DNA of 40,358 bases from an uncultured Clostridia bacterium (GCA_947632645.1 CANRQB010000005.1:1-40358), one strand, 5' to 3'. Counted from the stretch's first letter, positions 23,010 to 32,708 are shown. Numbers and translations: made by a program. The notes: generated by a model from the sequence alone, not told the origin.

Positions 23010-24341
23010 ATGACTAAAAAGAAATCACGTGGCCTATTTGTTGTTTTTTCAATTATACTGGCAATCCTTTTGATTGCAAGCTTTTTTAGTTTCACCTATC
23101 CATTCACCATAAAAGGAAATTACTATAGATATTCTAGCTTTATAGAAAATTTTAGTTTGGGTGAAGATGTAGGCAAATCGGTTAGGATAGTGTATCGCGC
23201 CAACTACGAGCAAGATGGGGTTTATTCGTACAACAAATTGCGTCAATCAACAATCGAACAACTTAAACAAATTGTAACCGATGCGGGCTATCCGGATGTT
23301 ACCGCCGCCGAGTATGGTGACGATGGCATATCACTGCAAATTGGCAATATGCTAACCAGGGCAGACGAGCAATACATTCAAAGTTTAATTGGCAATCCAC
23401 AGCCAATAATCTTTTGCGCGTCTAGCGACAAAACCACACCATTTGCCACAAGGCAGGATGTAAAAAGTGTAACCATGCTTCAATCAGCTGATGGGGTGGG
23501 TGGCACAAGTTATGGCATAACAATAACTTTTAAAGATAAGCAAAAAATATTGGATAAAATAACGGATGACAGCGGCAACATCTCGGGCAACCTATATGTT
23601 TATTTGGGCGATGCCACACTTATGAATGGCAATATGTCGCTAGATAGCGAATCATTGCGCGAACAAGGGCAAATAACCTTTACTAGCACATCATTCACAA
23701 ATGCCAACACAACTCAGCAATATATCAACACCATCCGCACTGGGCTGTTGGACCTTAACCTTACCCAACTAGAGTGCAACACGGTTAGCGCATCCTATGG
23801 CGCAAACGCAGGGCTACTATTAACTATAGCGCTGTTTGTGTTTGTGCTTGCCACCTTTATTTATGCAATTATAAAATATCGCCAGTTGGGTTGGCTTAGC
23901 GCATTCACCTTGCTGTTCTTTATAACTATAAGCATGTTTATTATGCAATCCATTCCACTGCTGCACATAAATTTTGGCGGATTTATTGCACTTGCAATCG
24001 GTTTTATTGTGGCTGCGGATAGTTTGTTTAGTGTGCTTGCCGGTGCAAAGGAGTATTATAATAACGACACTAAATTGTACATTGCAATAACTCAAAGTAG
24101 AAAAGATAATTTAATAAAAACACTAATTTCCAATCTACTTTTAACCGTAGTGGGCGCAATTTGTGTGCTTATGCCGGTTGCAGGCATCTCATCGTTTGGA
24201 TGGGTGATGCTTATTATGTCGGTGGTTAGTTTGTTCACTTCGCTTGTGCTGTTTAGGTTGTTTACAAACATGTATCTGCCGCTAAATTCGTACGACGGCA
24301 AAAAATGCAACTTCCATAAGGGAGGTAAAAATGATAAATAG
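23010..24341 (+). CDS. secD: Protein export subunit SecD, divergent
   Basis: SecD is an RND-superfamily membrane protein that uses the proton motive force to help SecYEG pull proteins out. The ATG at 23010 follows AGGAG (23001-23005); the frame opens further upstream at a TTG, but that lies before the promoter. This gives 443 residues. One membrane segment (about 9-31) is followed by a large external P1-like region (about 35-265) with LRQSTIEQLKQIVTDAGYPD and QIGNM, then five hydrophobic segments. The usual 'AVDANVLIFERIKE' motif appears as FIVAADSLFSVLAGAKE, keeping one Asp. secF overlaps its end by 11 nt. Confidence 0.85.
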   Translation: MTKKKSRGLFVVFSIILAILLIASFFSFTYPFTIKGNYYRYSSFIENFSLGEDVGKSVRIVYRANYEQDGVYSYNKLRQSTIEQLKQIVTDAGYPDVTAAEYGDDGISLQIGNMLTRADEQYIQSLIGNPQPIIFCASSDKTTPFATRQDVKSVTMLQSADGVGGTSYGITITFKDKQKILDKITDDSGNISGNLYVYLGDATLMNGNMSLDSESLREQGQITFTSTSFTNANTTQQYINTIRTGLLDLNLTQLECNTVSASYGANAGLLLTIALFVFVLATFIYAIIKYRQLGWLSAFTLLFFITISMFIMQSIPLLHINFGGFIALAIGFIVAADSLFSVLAGAKEYYNNDTKLYIAITQSRKDNLIKTLISNLLLTVVGAICVLMPVAGISSFGWVMLIMSVVSLFTSLVLFRLFTNMYLPLNSYDGKKCNFHKGGKNDK

Positions 24342-25281
24342 AGATTTTTCTAAGCCAGTAAAAACCTATCTTAACAAAAATAAATTTGTGCTTATTAGTG
24401 TGGCTGTTTTCTTTATACTTGCAATAATTATTGGCGCAATCTTTGGCATGAACGGCAATTTTGAACTTAAATCGCATCAAGAGTTTTCCGTTCGCGTGGC
24501 GGGCGCAAGCGCAAAAGCGTATGTGGACGACGTGCAAAAGATAGTAAATAATGCGGGCGGCCAGTTTGATAGCTACCAAATTTTTGCCAGTGGGGATAAC
24601 ACGCAAATTGTGGTTAGATATAACAAAAAGCTATCGGCAGAAAAACAAAAAGCCATAAATGATAGTGTGGCTGCATTGTCTAAAGAAAATATAACAATTT
24701 CGGTTATTAACTATAATTTGGAAACTAATGGCCATGCAACTGTAAGTGGGGTGGCAAACTACAAACACTATTTGTTTACTGCTTTAGCCATTTTGGTGCT
24801 GGTTATTGCTGCAACCATATTTGCATATATCCGCTATAATGGCGCAAGCGCGTTGGCTATTATATTGGCTAGCTTATTTGCAACTTGCGGATACATTGCG
24901 CTATCAACAATTTTACGCCTTACTGTTGGGCTTAGCTATTTTGTTATGCTTATTGCGCTTAATTTGTTGGTTGTTTATTGCTGCATTATGCTGTTTGAAA
25001 ACATACGCAAAACCAGTTGGCTAGCAAGCGAACAATATGCGCAGGCCTTAGAGGATGGCATAAAACAAAGCCGCACACGCTTAATAACAATTTCCATTGC
25101 CATATTTGTGGTTGGGCTATTGTTTATTATAATTGCACCAGTTAGCATAAAATTTGTATCAATAAACATCTTGTTTATGGCGGTGGCTTTGCTGGCAGTA
25201 ATGCTGTATGTTGTGCCATTTGTTTGGAATATTTTTATTCCTTACAGAAAAAAAGCTGTTAAAGTTAAAAAAGAAAAGTAA
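24331..25281 (+). CDS. secF: Protein export subunit SecF, divergent
   Basis: SecF partners SecD in post-translocational pulling by the Sec machinery. The 316 residues hold an N-terminal membrane segment (about 22-42), a small external domain starting FELKSHQEFSVRVAGASA, and five further segments ending in a lysine-rich tail. The family motif near membrane segment 4, usually 'GYSINDTVVIFDRIRE', is here ALNLLVVYCCIMLFENIRK, so the conserved Asp residues are lost. GGGAGG lies just before the ATG. It overlaps the secD stop and is followed directly by recJ (1-nt overlap). The SecDF pair is convincing from order and topology. Confidence 0.83.
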   Translation: MINRDFSKPVKTYLNKNKFVLISVAVFFILAIIIGAIFGMNGNFELKSHQEFSVRVAGASAKAYVDDVQKIVNNAGGQFDSYQIFASGDNTQIVVRYNKKLSAEKQKAINDSVAALSKENITISVINYNLETNGHATVSGVANYKHYLFTALAILVLVIAATIFAYIRYNGASALAIILASLFATCGYIALSTILRLTVGLSYFVMLIALNLLVVYCCIMLFENIRKTSWLASEQYAQALEDGIKQSRTRLITISIAIFVVGLLFIIIAPVSIKFVSINILFMAVALLAVMLYVVPFVWNIFIPYRKKAVKVKKEK

Positions 25282-27677
25282 TGAAGTATATTTGCAATTT
25301 AGAAGATGAATATGACAAAGATTTTGTTGGCAAGATGGCTGTCAAATTTAATTTAGACGAACATCTTGTTCATCTTTTATATTCGCGCGGGATAGACACT
25401 GAAGATAAGCTTAAATACTATCTATCTCCAAGCGAGGCAGATATTTTAGACCCATTTTTGTTTGAAGATATGCAAGCGGCAGTGGATTTAATTAAATATC
25501 ACCTTAACAAAAACAGCAAAATTTTGGTGTTTGGTGACTACGATGTGGATGGCATATCGGCTAGCGCAATTTTAATTAAATACTTTAGCTCGATTGGTGC
25601 AAAGATATATAATTTTATGCCAAACCGCTATGTGGATGGCTATGGGTTAACCATCTCTACACTACAAAAAATTGTGGCGGACAATAAGCCAGATTTGGTT
25701 ATAACCGTGGATTGTGGCATAACCGCGGTGGAAGAGGTGGAATATTTAAAGAGCCTAAATATCGATGTGGTTATAACCGACCATCACGAAAAAGGCGAAA
25801 CCCTACCAAAAGCGCCAATAATAAACCCTAAACTTAGCAAAACCTATCCGTTTCACTGCTTGTGCGGGGCGGGCGTGGCTTTTAAGTTGGTGCAGGCACT
25901 TGCTGGGCTTAACGAGGCAAAAAAATACATATCCATTTGCGCTATTGCCACCATTGCGGATATTGTAGAGTTATTAGAGGAAAATAGGGCTATAGTTGCG
26001 CTTGGGCTTAAGGATATTTTTAATGCGCCGGTTGGCATTTTGCGCCTTATGCGCGAATGTGGCCTTGTGCTAAAAAACCTTAAGGCAAGTGATATCGCTT
26101 TTAAACTCGCACCAAAAATTAATGCAAGTGGGCGTATGGGCTCGGCAGAAACCAGTTTAAAATTATATTTAGAAAATAACCCAGTTGAAATACGCAAGCT
26201 AGTAAAACAGGTTATGGATTATAACACCGAGCGCCAGCAACTGTGCGATAAGGTGTATAGCGATGTAAAACAACAACTTCGTTCGCAGGACATATTTAGG
26301 ATTAATGCGCTTGTTATGTCCAGCCCAGATTGGGATAGTGGCATTTTGGGCATTGTTTCCACGCGCATTGCGGAAGAATTTCATCGGCCAACCTTTTTGT
26401 TTAGTCAGGTGGGGGACGAGCTTGTAGGTTCGTGCCGCAGCGTAAACGGGGTTAATGTGCACACTCTGCTTAGCAACATGGGGCATCTGCTAACCAAGTT
26501 TGGTGGGCATCCTATGGCAGCAGGGCTTACGCTTAAGGTGGAAAATTACGACGAATTTGTTCGCTTAACCGATGAATATGTTGCAAAAAATTTAAATAAA
26601 GCGGACTTTTTGCCAACTAAATCGTACGATTTTATGCTAGAGCCAGAGGAAATTACGCTTAAGTTTGTAGAGGATATCGATCTACTAGAGCCATGCGGCC
26701 ATGCAAATCCACGCCCAATATTCAACTTTAAACTAAAAAATGCAAATATATCCAGTTTGCCAAAGCATCCGCAACACCTTATGCTTAGCTATCCAAACTT
26801 TAATTTGCTTGCATTTAATAGTAGCGAGCAGTTTTATGTGCTGTCGGGCAACACCTCGTGCAACATTTTGGCAGACCTTAATATAGACACTTTTAGAAAT
26901 AGCAAAAAAATATCTGGCATTGTAAAAAGCATCGATTACGAGGATATTTATCGCCCGTTTGACGCTGATATTATTATGGCGGAATACATTAAGCAAGTGT
27001 ACTATAATTTGGAGGGCACATATAGTTTTAACAACTATAATCGCGACCAATTGATTAGGCTTATTGTGGATATGCAGCACAATGTTTATGGCACGCTTAT
27101 TGTTGCGTTTGACTACAACACCTACATCAATTTTAAGGCGGTGTACGATAGCAATAACATATTTAGAAACCGCATATTTTCAATCAACGACGAAACTGGG
27201 CTTAACACAATTTTGCTTGCCCCTAAGGATTTTAACTCGTTTAACACCTTTAGCCGCATAATATTTTTGGATCCAGTTATAAATATGGGCTATCTAACCG
27301 AGCTTAAAAAGTACACCAAATCTACCATTTATCTGCCACATATGGTGCCGGCAAACAACTTAATTTTAAATAGGATAAACCTGTCGCGTCAGGTGTTTGG
27401 CGAATATTTCCGCCTAATTCAATTTGCTAAGGAAAATGGAATAAAAGGGTACTACACCTACAATCTATATAAAAATATCTTAGCCAAAATTAAAGATAAA
27501 ACAAATTATAACTATCTTCAGTTTTATGTTTGCCTAAATGTGTTTAAAGAACTAGGCATAATTATAACAAACGAAGATGACAGCGAGATAGTAAAAATTA
27601 CAAATATAAAAAATCCACTTAATGCATCAGCCTTTTACAATCGATTAAATACACTTAAGGTAAGCAACAATATGTAG
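25281..27677 (+). CDS. recJ: Single-stranded-DNA-specific exonuclease RecJ
   Basis: RecJ is a 5'-3' exonuclease acting on single-stranded DNA in recombination and mismatch or base-excision repair. At 798 residues it matches the longer Firmicutes form with a C-terminal extension. DHH-family metal motifs are intact: GDYDVDG at 85-91, the VDCG region near 143 and DHH at 167-169. INASGRMGSAE and FGGHPMAAG identify RecJ's later core. An OB-fold and an extension of about 230 residues follow. It overlaps secF by 1 nt and should share its transcript. Confidence 0.95.
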   Translation: MKYICNLEDEYDKDFVGKMAVKFNLDEHLVHLLYSRGIDTEDKLKYYLSPSEADILDPFLFEDMQAAVDLIKYHLNKNSKILVFGDYDVDGISASAILIKYFSSIGAKIYNFMPNRYVDGYGLTISTLQKIVADNKPDLVITVDCGITAVEEVEYLKSLNIDVVITDHHEKGETLPKAPIINPKLSKTYPFHCLCGAGVAFKLVQALAGLNEAKKYISICAIATIADIVELLEENRAIVALGLKDIFNAPVGILRLMRECGLVLKNLKASDIAFKLAPKINASGRMGSAETSLKLYLENNPVEIRKLVKQVMDYNTERQQLCDKVYSDVKQQLRSQDIFRINALVMSSPDWDSGILGIVSTRIAEEFHRPTFLFSQVGDELVGSCRSVNGVNVHTLLSNMGHLLTKFGGHPMAAGLTLKVENYDEFVRLTDEYVAKNLNKADFLPTKSYDFMLEPEEITLKFVEDIDLLEPCGHANPRPIFNFKLKNANISSLPKHPQHLMLSYPNFNLLAFNSSEQFYVLSGNTSCNILADLNIDTFRNSKKISGIVKSIDYEDIYRPFDADIIMAEYIKQVYYNLEGTYSFNNYNRDQLIRLIVDMQHNVYGTLIVAFDYNTYINFKAVYDSNNIFRNRIFSINDETGLNTILLAPKDFNSFNTFSRIIFLDPVINMGYLTELKKYTKSTIYLPHMVPANNLILNRINLSRQVFGEYFRLIQFAKENGIKGYYTYNLYKNILAKIKDKTNYNYLQFYVCLNVFKELGIIITNEDDSEIVKITNIKNPLNASAFYNRLNTLKVSNNM

Positions 27678-27685
27678 TGTATAAT
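27655..27685 (+). promoter_or_regulatory. Possible promoter before the site-2 protease gene
   Basis: TATAAT (27680-27685) follows a weak TTAAGG (27655-27660) at 19 nt. It overlaps the recJ stop. The gene could equally be read from the secD transcript. Confidence 0.4.
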
Positions 27686-27732
27686 ACAAACTACACACAC
27701 AAAATATAATAAGATTAAAAAGGAGTAAAAAT

Positions 27733-28416
27733 ATGCTATTTACAATACTTTCTAGTTCTGGTTTAACGCCATTAGATGCGGTTATGCTGTTTATTTTTAC
27801 TATTTTTATTTTTATATTTTCGCTTACCTTGCACGAACTTGCACACGGCTATGTTGCATACAAAATGGGCGATTTAACACCAAAACTTGCAGGTAGATTA
27901 ACTTTTAATCCAATAAAACATGTATCTACAGTCGGATTTTTGTCCTTTTTAATTATTGGTGTGGGCTGGGCAAAACCTATGCCAACAAATCCACTTAACT
28001 ACAAAAAATTTAGAACAGGTTCTCGCCTGGTTGCAATTGCGGGCGTTTTGGTTAACTTGCTAATCGCACTAATTTCGGCGGGTATACATGCAATATTGTT
28101 TGTAACAGTGGGCTATGGCGTAAATTTGGCGCTAGATTATCTGCTTATGTTCTTCGATTTTGCCTGCCTTATTAATTGCTGTCTATTTATGTTTAACATT
28201 TTGCCACTTTTCCCGCTGGATGGATTTGAATTTATTGCAAGTTTTTTAAAAATTGATAGCAAATTTGTAAAATTTAATATGAAATATGGCACATCAATTT
28301 TATATGGCATTTTTCTAGTTTCCATATTGATTGAACTTATAACTGGGATTGATTTGTTTGGCTATTACATCTCTATATTGTATAGATTTGTGTTTGCGCC
28401 ACTTGCGTATATTTAG
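27733..28416 (+). CDS. Site-2 protease family membrane metalloprotease (M50)
   Basis: An intramembrane zinc protease of the M50 family, related to the small Rip/YwhC-type proteins often found upstream of scpA. The 227 residues are mostly hydrophobic. The zinc motif HELAH is at 34-38 and the third ligand Asp163 lies in LFPLDGFEF. It lacks a PDZ domain, so it is of the compact type. Its substrate is unknown; related enzymes cut anti-sigma factors or signal peptides, but the compact ones are mostly unstudied. AAGGAG precedes the ATG, and scpA starts 9 nt after its stop. Confidence 0.9.
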   Translation: MLFTILSSSGLTPLDAVMLFIFTIFIFIFSLTLHELAHGYVAYKMGDLTPKLAGRLTFNPIKHVSTVGFLSFLIIGVGWAKPMPTNPLNYKKFRTGSRLVAIAGVLVNLLIALISAGIHAILFVTVGYGVNLALDYLLMFFDFACLINCCLFMFNILPLFPLDGFEFIASFLKIDSKFVKFNMKYGTSILYGIFLVSILIELITGIDLFGYYISILYRFVFAPLAYI

Positions 28417-28424
28417 GAGTTATT

Positions 28425-29204
28425 TTGGAAGAAGAAGAGATTGAACTTAGCAGTAAATTACACTTTGTGTTGGACGGGTTTGATGGCCCGCTAGATCTTT
28501 TACTGCAACTTATAAAAGAGCGCAACATTTCAATCGACGATGTTAAGATGTCCGAAATAACCGGCCAGTATCTAGAGTATATGCAAGGGGTGGAACAGCT
28601 GGATATGGAGGATGCCACTGCCTTTTTGGATATGGCAAGCCGCTTGCTACTTATGAAAAGCAAAACGCTGCTGCCTAAAGATGAAATTACTACCGAGGAC
28701 GAGGAAGAAATTGACGATGAAACCCTGCTTAAAATGCAACTTAAGGAGTACGAACTGTTTAAAGAAGCGGGCGGCAAACTTCATGATATTGAAAATGTGG
28801 ATAGGTTGTATAAGCAGCCAGATAAATCGGTTGGCGATGTGCGCGTGGTGTTCAACCAGTTTAATTTAGACAAGATGTTGGATGCCTTTGCCTTTATATT
28901 AATGCGCACCAAAAACCGCGAAGAGCCGCAAGAAAAAAAGATTAATCGCGATAGGTGGACAGTGGCGGATAAAATCAACTTTTTAACCAACATCTTAAAG
29001 GATACGCCCGAAATCAACTTTTTCAGCCTGTTTGACGAAACCTATTCGCGTGGCGAGGTTATAACCGTGTTTATGGCCATATTGGAACTACTTAAATTCC
29101 AAAAAATTGAAGTTGTGCAAACCGAGCGATACGCCGATATAACAATAAAGCGCAAGGATAATGCGGACGAAAACGAAGAAATCAAAGGGGAAGAGTATGA
29201 ATAA
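28425..29204 (+). CDS. scpA: Segregation and condensation protein ScpA
   Basis: ScpA is the kleisin subunit that bridges the SMC dimer in chromosome condensation and segregation. It begins at a TTG, with AGGAG formed by the stop region of the previous gene. The 259 residues contain the N-terminal DGFDGPLDLLLQLIKERNISI signature, the conserved ASRLLLMKSKTLLPK segment, and a winged-helix end with FMAILELLKFQKIEVVQTE. The acidic middle is normal for kleisins. ScpB starts inside its last codons (8-nt overlap), as expected for subunits of one complex. Confidence 0.95.
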   Translation: MEEEEIELSSKLHFVLDGFDGPLDLLLQLIKERNISIDDVKMSEITGQYLEYMQGVEQLDMEDATAFLDMASRLLLMKSKTLLPKDEITTEDEEEIDDETLLKMQLKEYELFKEAGGKLHDIENVDRLYKQPDKSVGDVRVVFNQFNLDKMLDAFAFILMRTKNREEPQEKKINRDRWTVADKINFLTNILKDTPEINFFSLFDETYSRGEVITVFMAILELLKFQKIEVVQTERYADITIKRKDNADENEEIKGEEYE

Positions 29205-29850
29205 AATAGAAGAAATTGCAAAAATAGTGGAAGGCGTGCTTTTTGTTTCGGGCGAGGGCGTGGATGTGGACGAATTTAAAACCCGCTTTGAAATGAACGA
29301 CCGCGAATTTAACAAAGTGCTGGATATTTTAAAGCAAAAATACAACGAAAACAGCGGGATAAATGTTATTACATACAAAAATAAAGTGCAACTGTGCTCT
29401 AACCCCGCCATTGCAAACGATATCAGCGAAATTTTAAACCCAATTAGGGAGCGCAGCCTAACCCGTGCTGCACTAGAAACAGTGGCAATTATTGCCTACA
29501 AACAACCCATAACGCGTATCGATATCGAAAACATTCGCGGCACAAGTTGCGATTATGCAATTCAGTTGCTTCAATCCAACAACCTTATCGAGGTGGTTGG
29601 CAGAAAAGACACGGTGGGCAAGCCGCTTTTGTTTGGCACAACCGACAACTTTTTAAAGCGCTTTCAAATTCAATCGATAGAGGATTTGCCCGATTATAAG
29701 CAACTTTTGGATCGCATCCGTGTTATTCATAGCGAGGGCGACAGCTTGTATCGCGAGTTTGATATCCCAGACGAGCCAAGCGAACAAGAAGTGCAGCAAT
29801 CGGTAGAAAACGTTGCAAACGATTTGGCAGAGCAAGAGGGCGAGCAATAA
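29197..29850 (+). CDS. scpB: Segregation and condensation protein ScpB
   Basis: ScpB dimers bind ScpA within the SMC-ScpAB complex. The start chosen is ATG 29197, after AAAGGGG, giving 217 residues beginning MNKIEEIAKIVEGVLFVSG, which fits the family; an earlier in-frame start at 29161 would add 12 basic residues and is less likely. The double winged-helix signature includes RAALETVAIIAYKQPITRIDIENIRG, QLLQSNNLIEVVGRKDTVGKP and FGTTDNFLKRF. The C-terminal tail is acidic. It overlaps scpA by 8 nt. Confidence 0.95.
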   Translation: MNKIEEIAKIVEGVLFVSGEGVDVDEFKTRFEMNDREFNKVLDILKQKYNENSGINVITYKNKVQLCSNPAIANDISEILNPIRERSLTRAALETVAIIAYKQPITRIDIENIRGTSCDYAIQLLQSNNLIEVVGRKDTVGKPLLFGTTDNFLKRFQIQSIEDLPDYKQLLDRIRVIHSEGDSLYREFDIPDEPSEQEVQQSVENVANDLAEQEGEQ

Positions 29851-29889
29851 AATTTGAATATTTTTGTTTTAAAATAAGATACTACTTTT

Positions 29890-30468
29890 ATGTGGCGTCT
29901 TATTTTTACATTTGCAACCGCAATGAATATACTTGGTTTTTTGTATCCATTTTTAGTGTCGTTCGATGTTAAATTTAACATTTTGCATTTGCACGGGGTG
30001 GTTACAATAAAGATATTCAACAAAATTAAATTGGATTTTAAAATCCGCATAAAAAATGGCTACGTTTATATAAATCGCAAAAACAAGCAGCGCAAAGAAA
30101 AGATATCCAAAAACAACTTTTTATTAAAGCTAATCTACTATTTTATAGGCGAATTGTATTTTAGAGAGCAGTTTTTAAATTTATCCGTGGTTGGCAATTT
30201 TGGCTACAATCAAAACGCGCAAGTAACCGCGCTTGGCTGTGGCTATGGCGAACTTATTTTAAAAGGAATTTTTTCTAAAATTAAAAACAACAAAAAATCT
30301 TCACATATTTTTGTGGGATTTGAGCCAAACTACAATCAAGATATACTAAACGTACATTTAAACAACACTGTGCGCATTTCTGTGTTCGATTTAATTTACG
30401 CATTTGTGTATACGCTTATTAAAACGTGGGGTAATTATGAAAAAGTTAGAAAACGAGCAAAGCAATAA
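29890..30468 (+). CDS. DUF2953-type membrane-anchored protein
   Basis: A 192-residue protein with one hydrophobic segment near the N-terminus. Beta-rich stretches follow (FDVKFNILHLHGVVTIKIF, GNFGYNQNAQVTALGCGYG), with a basic C-terminus. The position between scpB and ytfJ matches where DUF2953 proteins occur in sporulating clostridia, though the function is unknown. No ribosome binding site precedes the ATG; TAAGAT at 29875-29880 might be a -10 for a short-leader transcript. Its last 32 nt overlap ytfJ. Confidence 0.65.
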   Translation: MWRLIFTFATAMNILGFLYPFLVSFDVKFNILHLHGVVTIKIFNKIKLDFKIRIKNGYVYINRKNKQRKEKISKNNFLLKLIYYFIGELYFREQFLNLSVVGNFGYNQNAQVTALGCGYGELILKGIFSKIKNNKKSSHIFVGFEPNYNQDILNVHLNNTVRISVFDLIYAFVYTLIKTWGNYEKVRKRAKQ

Positions 30469-30826
30469 GATAGAGAGCCTAATCGATGTGTCGCTAGATA
30501 AAATCCGCTCACTTATCGATGTGAACTGTGTGGTGGGCAGCCCAATTTCCATGCCGGACAACAGTGTTATAATCCCAATAAGTAAGGTTAGCGTGGGCTT
30601 TGTTGCAGGTGGTGGGCAGTATAACGACCTTAACGCAAAGCGCAATCAGGCCGATTTTCCAATGGCGGGCGCAACCGGCGGCGGATTTACCGTGCAACCG
30701 CTTGGCTTTTTTGTGGTTAAGGACGATAAATTTAAACTTATCCATGCGGATAAATCCAATGCCTATCTAAACCTTATTAAAAACGCAAGCGAAGTGCTTA
30801 AAAAATATGTGGAGAAGCAAAAATGA
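30437..30826 (+). CDS. ytfJ: YtfJ/GerW family sporulation protein
   Basis: The GerW/YtfJ family is found mainly in spore formers; in Bacillus subtilis it is needed for proper spore germination. The 129 residues starting at 30437 show the conserved LIDVSLDKIRSLIDVNCVVG, PDNSVIIPISKVSVGFVAGG, and GGGFTVQPLGFFVV. The start at 30437 follows GTGGGG; an earlier frame start at 30404 is unlikely. It sits between DUF2953 and dacF, the usual clostridial order. The mechanism is unknown. Presence suggests sporulation ability or a relic of it. Confidence 0.9.
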   Translation: MKKLENEQSNKIESLIDVSLDKIRSLIDVNCVVGSPISMPDNSVIIPISKVSVGFVAGGGQYNDLNAKRNQADFPMAGATGGGFTVQPLGFFVVKDDKFKLIHADKSNAYLNLIKNASEVLKKYVEKQK

Positions 30827-31989
30827 AAACAACCGCAAAAATCTTTGGGCTGATACTTCTGCCCTTATTCGCTTTTATAGCAGTGTTTAATGTGCTGGCA
30901 GTTATTCCAAACCGATTAACTTATGCGGCAAGCGTACCTTCAACTAGCGCCAAGGCGATGTGCGTGCTAGATAAGGATAGCGACCGAATTTTATATAGCA
31001 AAAACGAAAACGAAAAACTACCCATGGCATCCACAACCAAAGTTGTAACCGCAATAACGGTGTTAAACAACTGCCAAAATTTGAACGAATATATCACGGT
31101 AGACGATAAGTCAGTTGGGGTAGAAGGCACGTCAATTTATTTAAGGCAGGGCGAAACAATTAGGGTGATCGATCTGTTGTATGGACTAATGTTACGCAGC
31201 GGCAACGATGCAGCTACCGCGCTTGCCTATCATGTGGGCGGCAGTGTGGAAGGGTTTGCCGATATGATGAATGCGCTTGCCAAAAAGGTTGGTGCAAACA
31301 ATTCACATTTTGCCAATCCGCACGGGCTGGATAATAAAAGCCACTACACAACTGCTTATGATTTGGCAAAAATAACCGCATACGCGTTAAATAATCCAAT
31401 TTTTAAGCAGATTGTATCTACAAAATCGTACCAAATTGAGCCAACCAACAAGTCGGAAAAGCGCTACCTAACCAATAAAAACCGCTTGTTAAATATTTTA
31501 TCTGGCTGTGTTGGGGTTAAAACTGGCTTTACTTCTAAGGCGGGCAGATGCCTGGTTAGTGCAGTTGAGCGCAAAAATGCAACCAGCGTGTGCGTGGTGC
31601 TAAATTGTGGCCCAATGTTTGAAGAAAGCACTACATTACTAGATAGCAGTTTTGAGGATTTTAATCGCGTTAAACTGATTGATAAGAATAAAGAGATATA
31701 TAACGAATACATTTTGGACGATAATCACGGCAAATTGTATCTTTACACGGATGAAGATTTTATCTATCCGCTATCTTATGGCGAAATAAACAAGATTAAA
31801 ATGGAGTATAAGGTTAGTTTAGATGATGCCAGTGAGGGCGCAGAAGTGGGAAAAATTGACATAATGCTCGATAATCGCTTGCTTAAAACGCTAAAATTGT
31901 ATACAATGAATAAGATAGACAAGTTGATTGATAGCAAAACGCTAAAAATCAACGAAGTGCTATGGGAAGATAGGATAGATGAGGATTAA
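30823..31989 (+). CDS. dacF: D-alanyl-D-alanine carboxypeptidase, DacF-like
   Basis: A low-molecular-weight penicillin-binding protein that trims the terminal D-Ala of peptidoglycan stem peptides outside the cell. The 388 residues start with a signal peptide (about 1-35, cut near TYAAS). The serine peptidase motifs are complete: Ser70-x-x-Lys73 in MASTTK, Ser126-Gly-Asn128 and Lys233-Thr-Gly235. A C-terminal beta domain follows. No clear C-terminal amphipathic anchor is visible. The start overlaps the ytfJ stop (ATGA), and its end overlaps rluB by 11 nt. The scpB-ytfJ-dacF context matches DacF of sporulating bacteria. Confidence 0.94.
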   Translation: MKTTAKIFGLILLPLFAFIAVFNVLAVIPNRLTYAASVPSTSAKAMCVLDKDSDRILYSKNENEKLPMASTTKVVTAITVLNNCQNLNEYITVDDKSVGVEGTSIYLRQGETIRVIDLLYGLMLRSGNDAATALAYHVGGSVEGFADMMNALAKKVGANNSHFANPHGLDNKSHYTTAYDLAKITAYALNNPIFKQIVSTKSYQIEPTNKSEKRYLTNKNRLLNILSGCVGVKTGFTSKAGRCLVSAVERKNATSVCVVLNCGPMFEESTTLLDSSFEDFNRVKLIDKNKEIYNEYILDDNHGKLYLYTDEDFIYPLSYGEINKIKMEYKVSLDDASEGAEVGKIDIMLDNRLLKTLKLYTMNKIDKLIDSKTLKINEVLWEDRIDED

Positions 31990-32689
31990 CAAATTTTTAG
32001 CGCAGGCGGGCTTGGGCAGCCGCCGCAAAGTTGAAGAACTTATTACATCGGGCAAAATAAAGGTTAATGGCAAGGTTTGTACCTTGCTTTTTACCGATAT
32101 AAGCGAGGGCGATAGTGTAACATACCTTAACCGCGCAGTTACATTAAGCCCAAATTTTGAGTATTATAAACTAAATAAACCAAAGGGTTATGTAACCACC
32201 TTGCACGACGAAAAGGATAGAAAAACGGTTGCCGATCTTATGCGCGGTGTTCATGCGCGCGTTTTCCCAGTTGGGCGGCTGGATTACGATACCGAAGGGT
32301 TACTTATTATGACCAACGACGGCGATTTGGCAAACTATCTAACCAAACCAAACAGCAAAATAGAAAAAATCTATATGGCGCATATAGAAGGCACACTTAC
32401 CAAAGAAGAAATTAAAAAACTATCCAGTGGGGTGGATATTGGTGGCTATATAACCAAGCCGTGCAGTGTGGTGCAAACCGAAACGGACGGGCAAAATAGC
32501 AAGGTTAAAATCACCATAACCGAGGGCAAAAACCGCCAAATCCGTAAAATGCTTGCCGCAGTAGGCAAAAATGTAACCTACCTAAAACGTATTCAAATTG
32601 GCAATATCCATTTGGGCGGCTTATCGCGTGGCGAATACGCACCGCTAAACCCAAAAGAACTCCGCTACATAAAATCCCTAAAAAGTTAA
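31979..32689 (+). CDS. rluB: Ribosomal large subunit pseudouridine synthase RluB/RsuA family
   Basis: This enzyme converts a uridine of ribosomal RNA into pseudouridine in the cytoplasm. The 236 residues comprise an N-terminal S4 RNA-binding domain (MRINKFLAQAGLGSRRK...) and the catalytic domain. The active-site segment is GRLDYDTEGLLIMTNDG, whose first Asp is the nucleophile, and EGKNRQIRKMLAAVGK closes the family signature. The precise rRNA target is not set by sequence; RluB is suggested by operon position. It ends the scpA-rluB operon and is followed by a terminator. Confidence 0.93.
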   Translation: MRINKFLAQAGLGSRRKVEELITSGKIKVNGKVCTLLFTDISEGDSVTYLNRAVTLSPNFEYYKLNKPKGYVTTLHDEKDRKTVADLMRGVHARVFPVGRLDYDTEGLLIMTNDGDLANYLTKPNSKIEKIYMAHIEGTLTKEEIKKLSSGVDIGGYITKPCSVVQTETDGQNSKVKITITEGKNRQIRKMLAAVGKNVTYLKRIQIGNIHLGGLSRGEYAPLNPKELRYIKSLKS

Positions 32690-32708
32690 GTGGCACTGCC
32701 ACTTTTTT
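32688..32708 (+). terminator. Terminator of the scpA-rluB operon
   Basis: AAGTGGC (32688-32694) and GCCACTT (32698-32704) form a 7-bp stem with an ACT loop, followed by a T-run. Confidence 0.88.
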
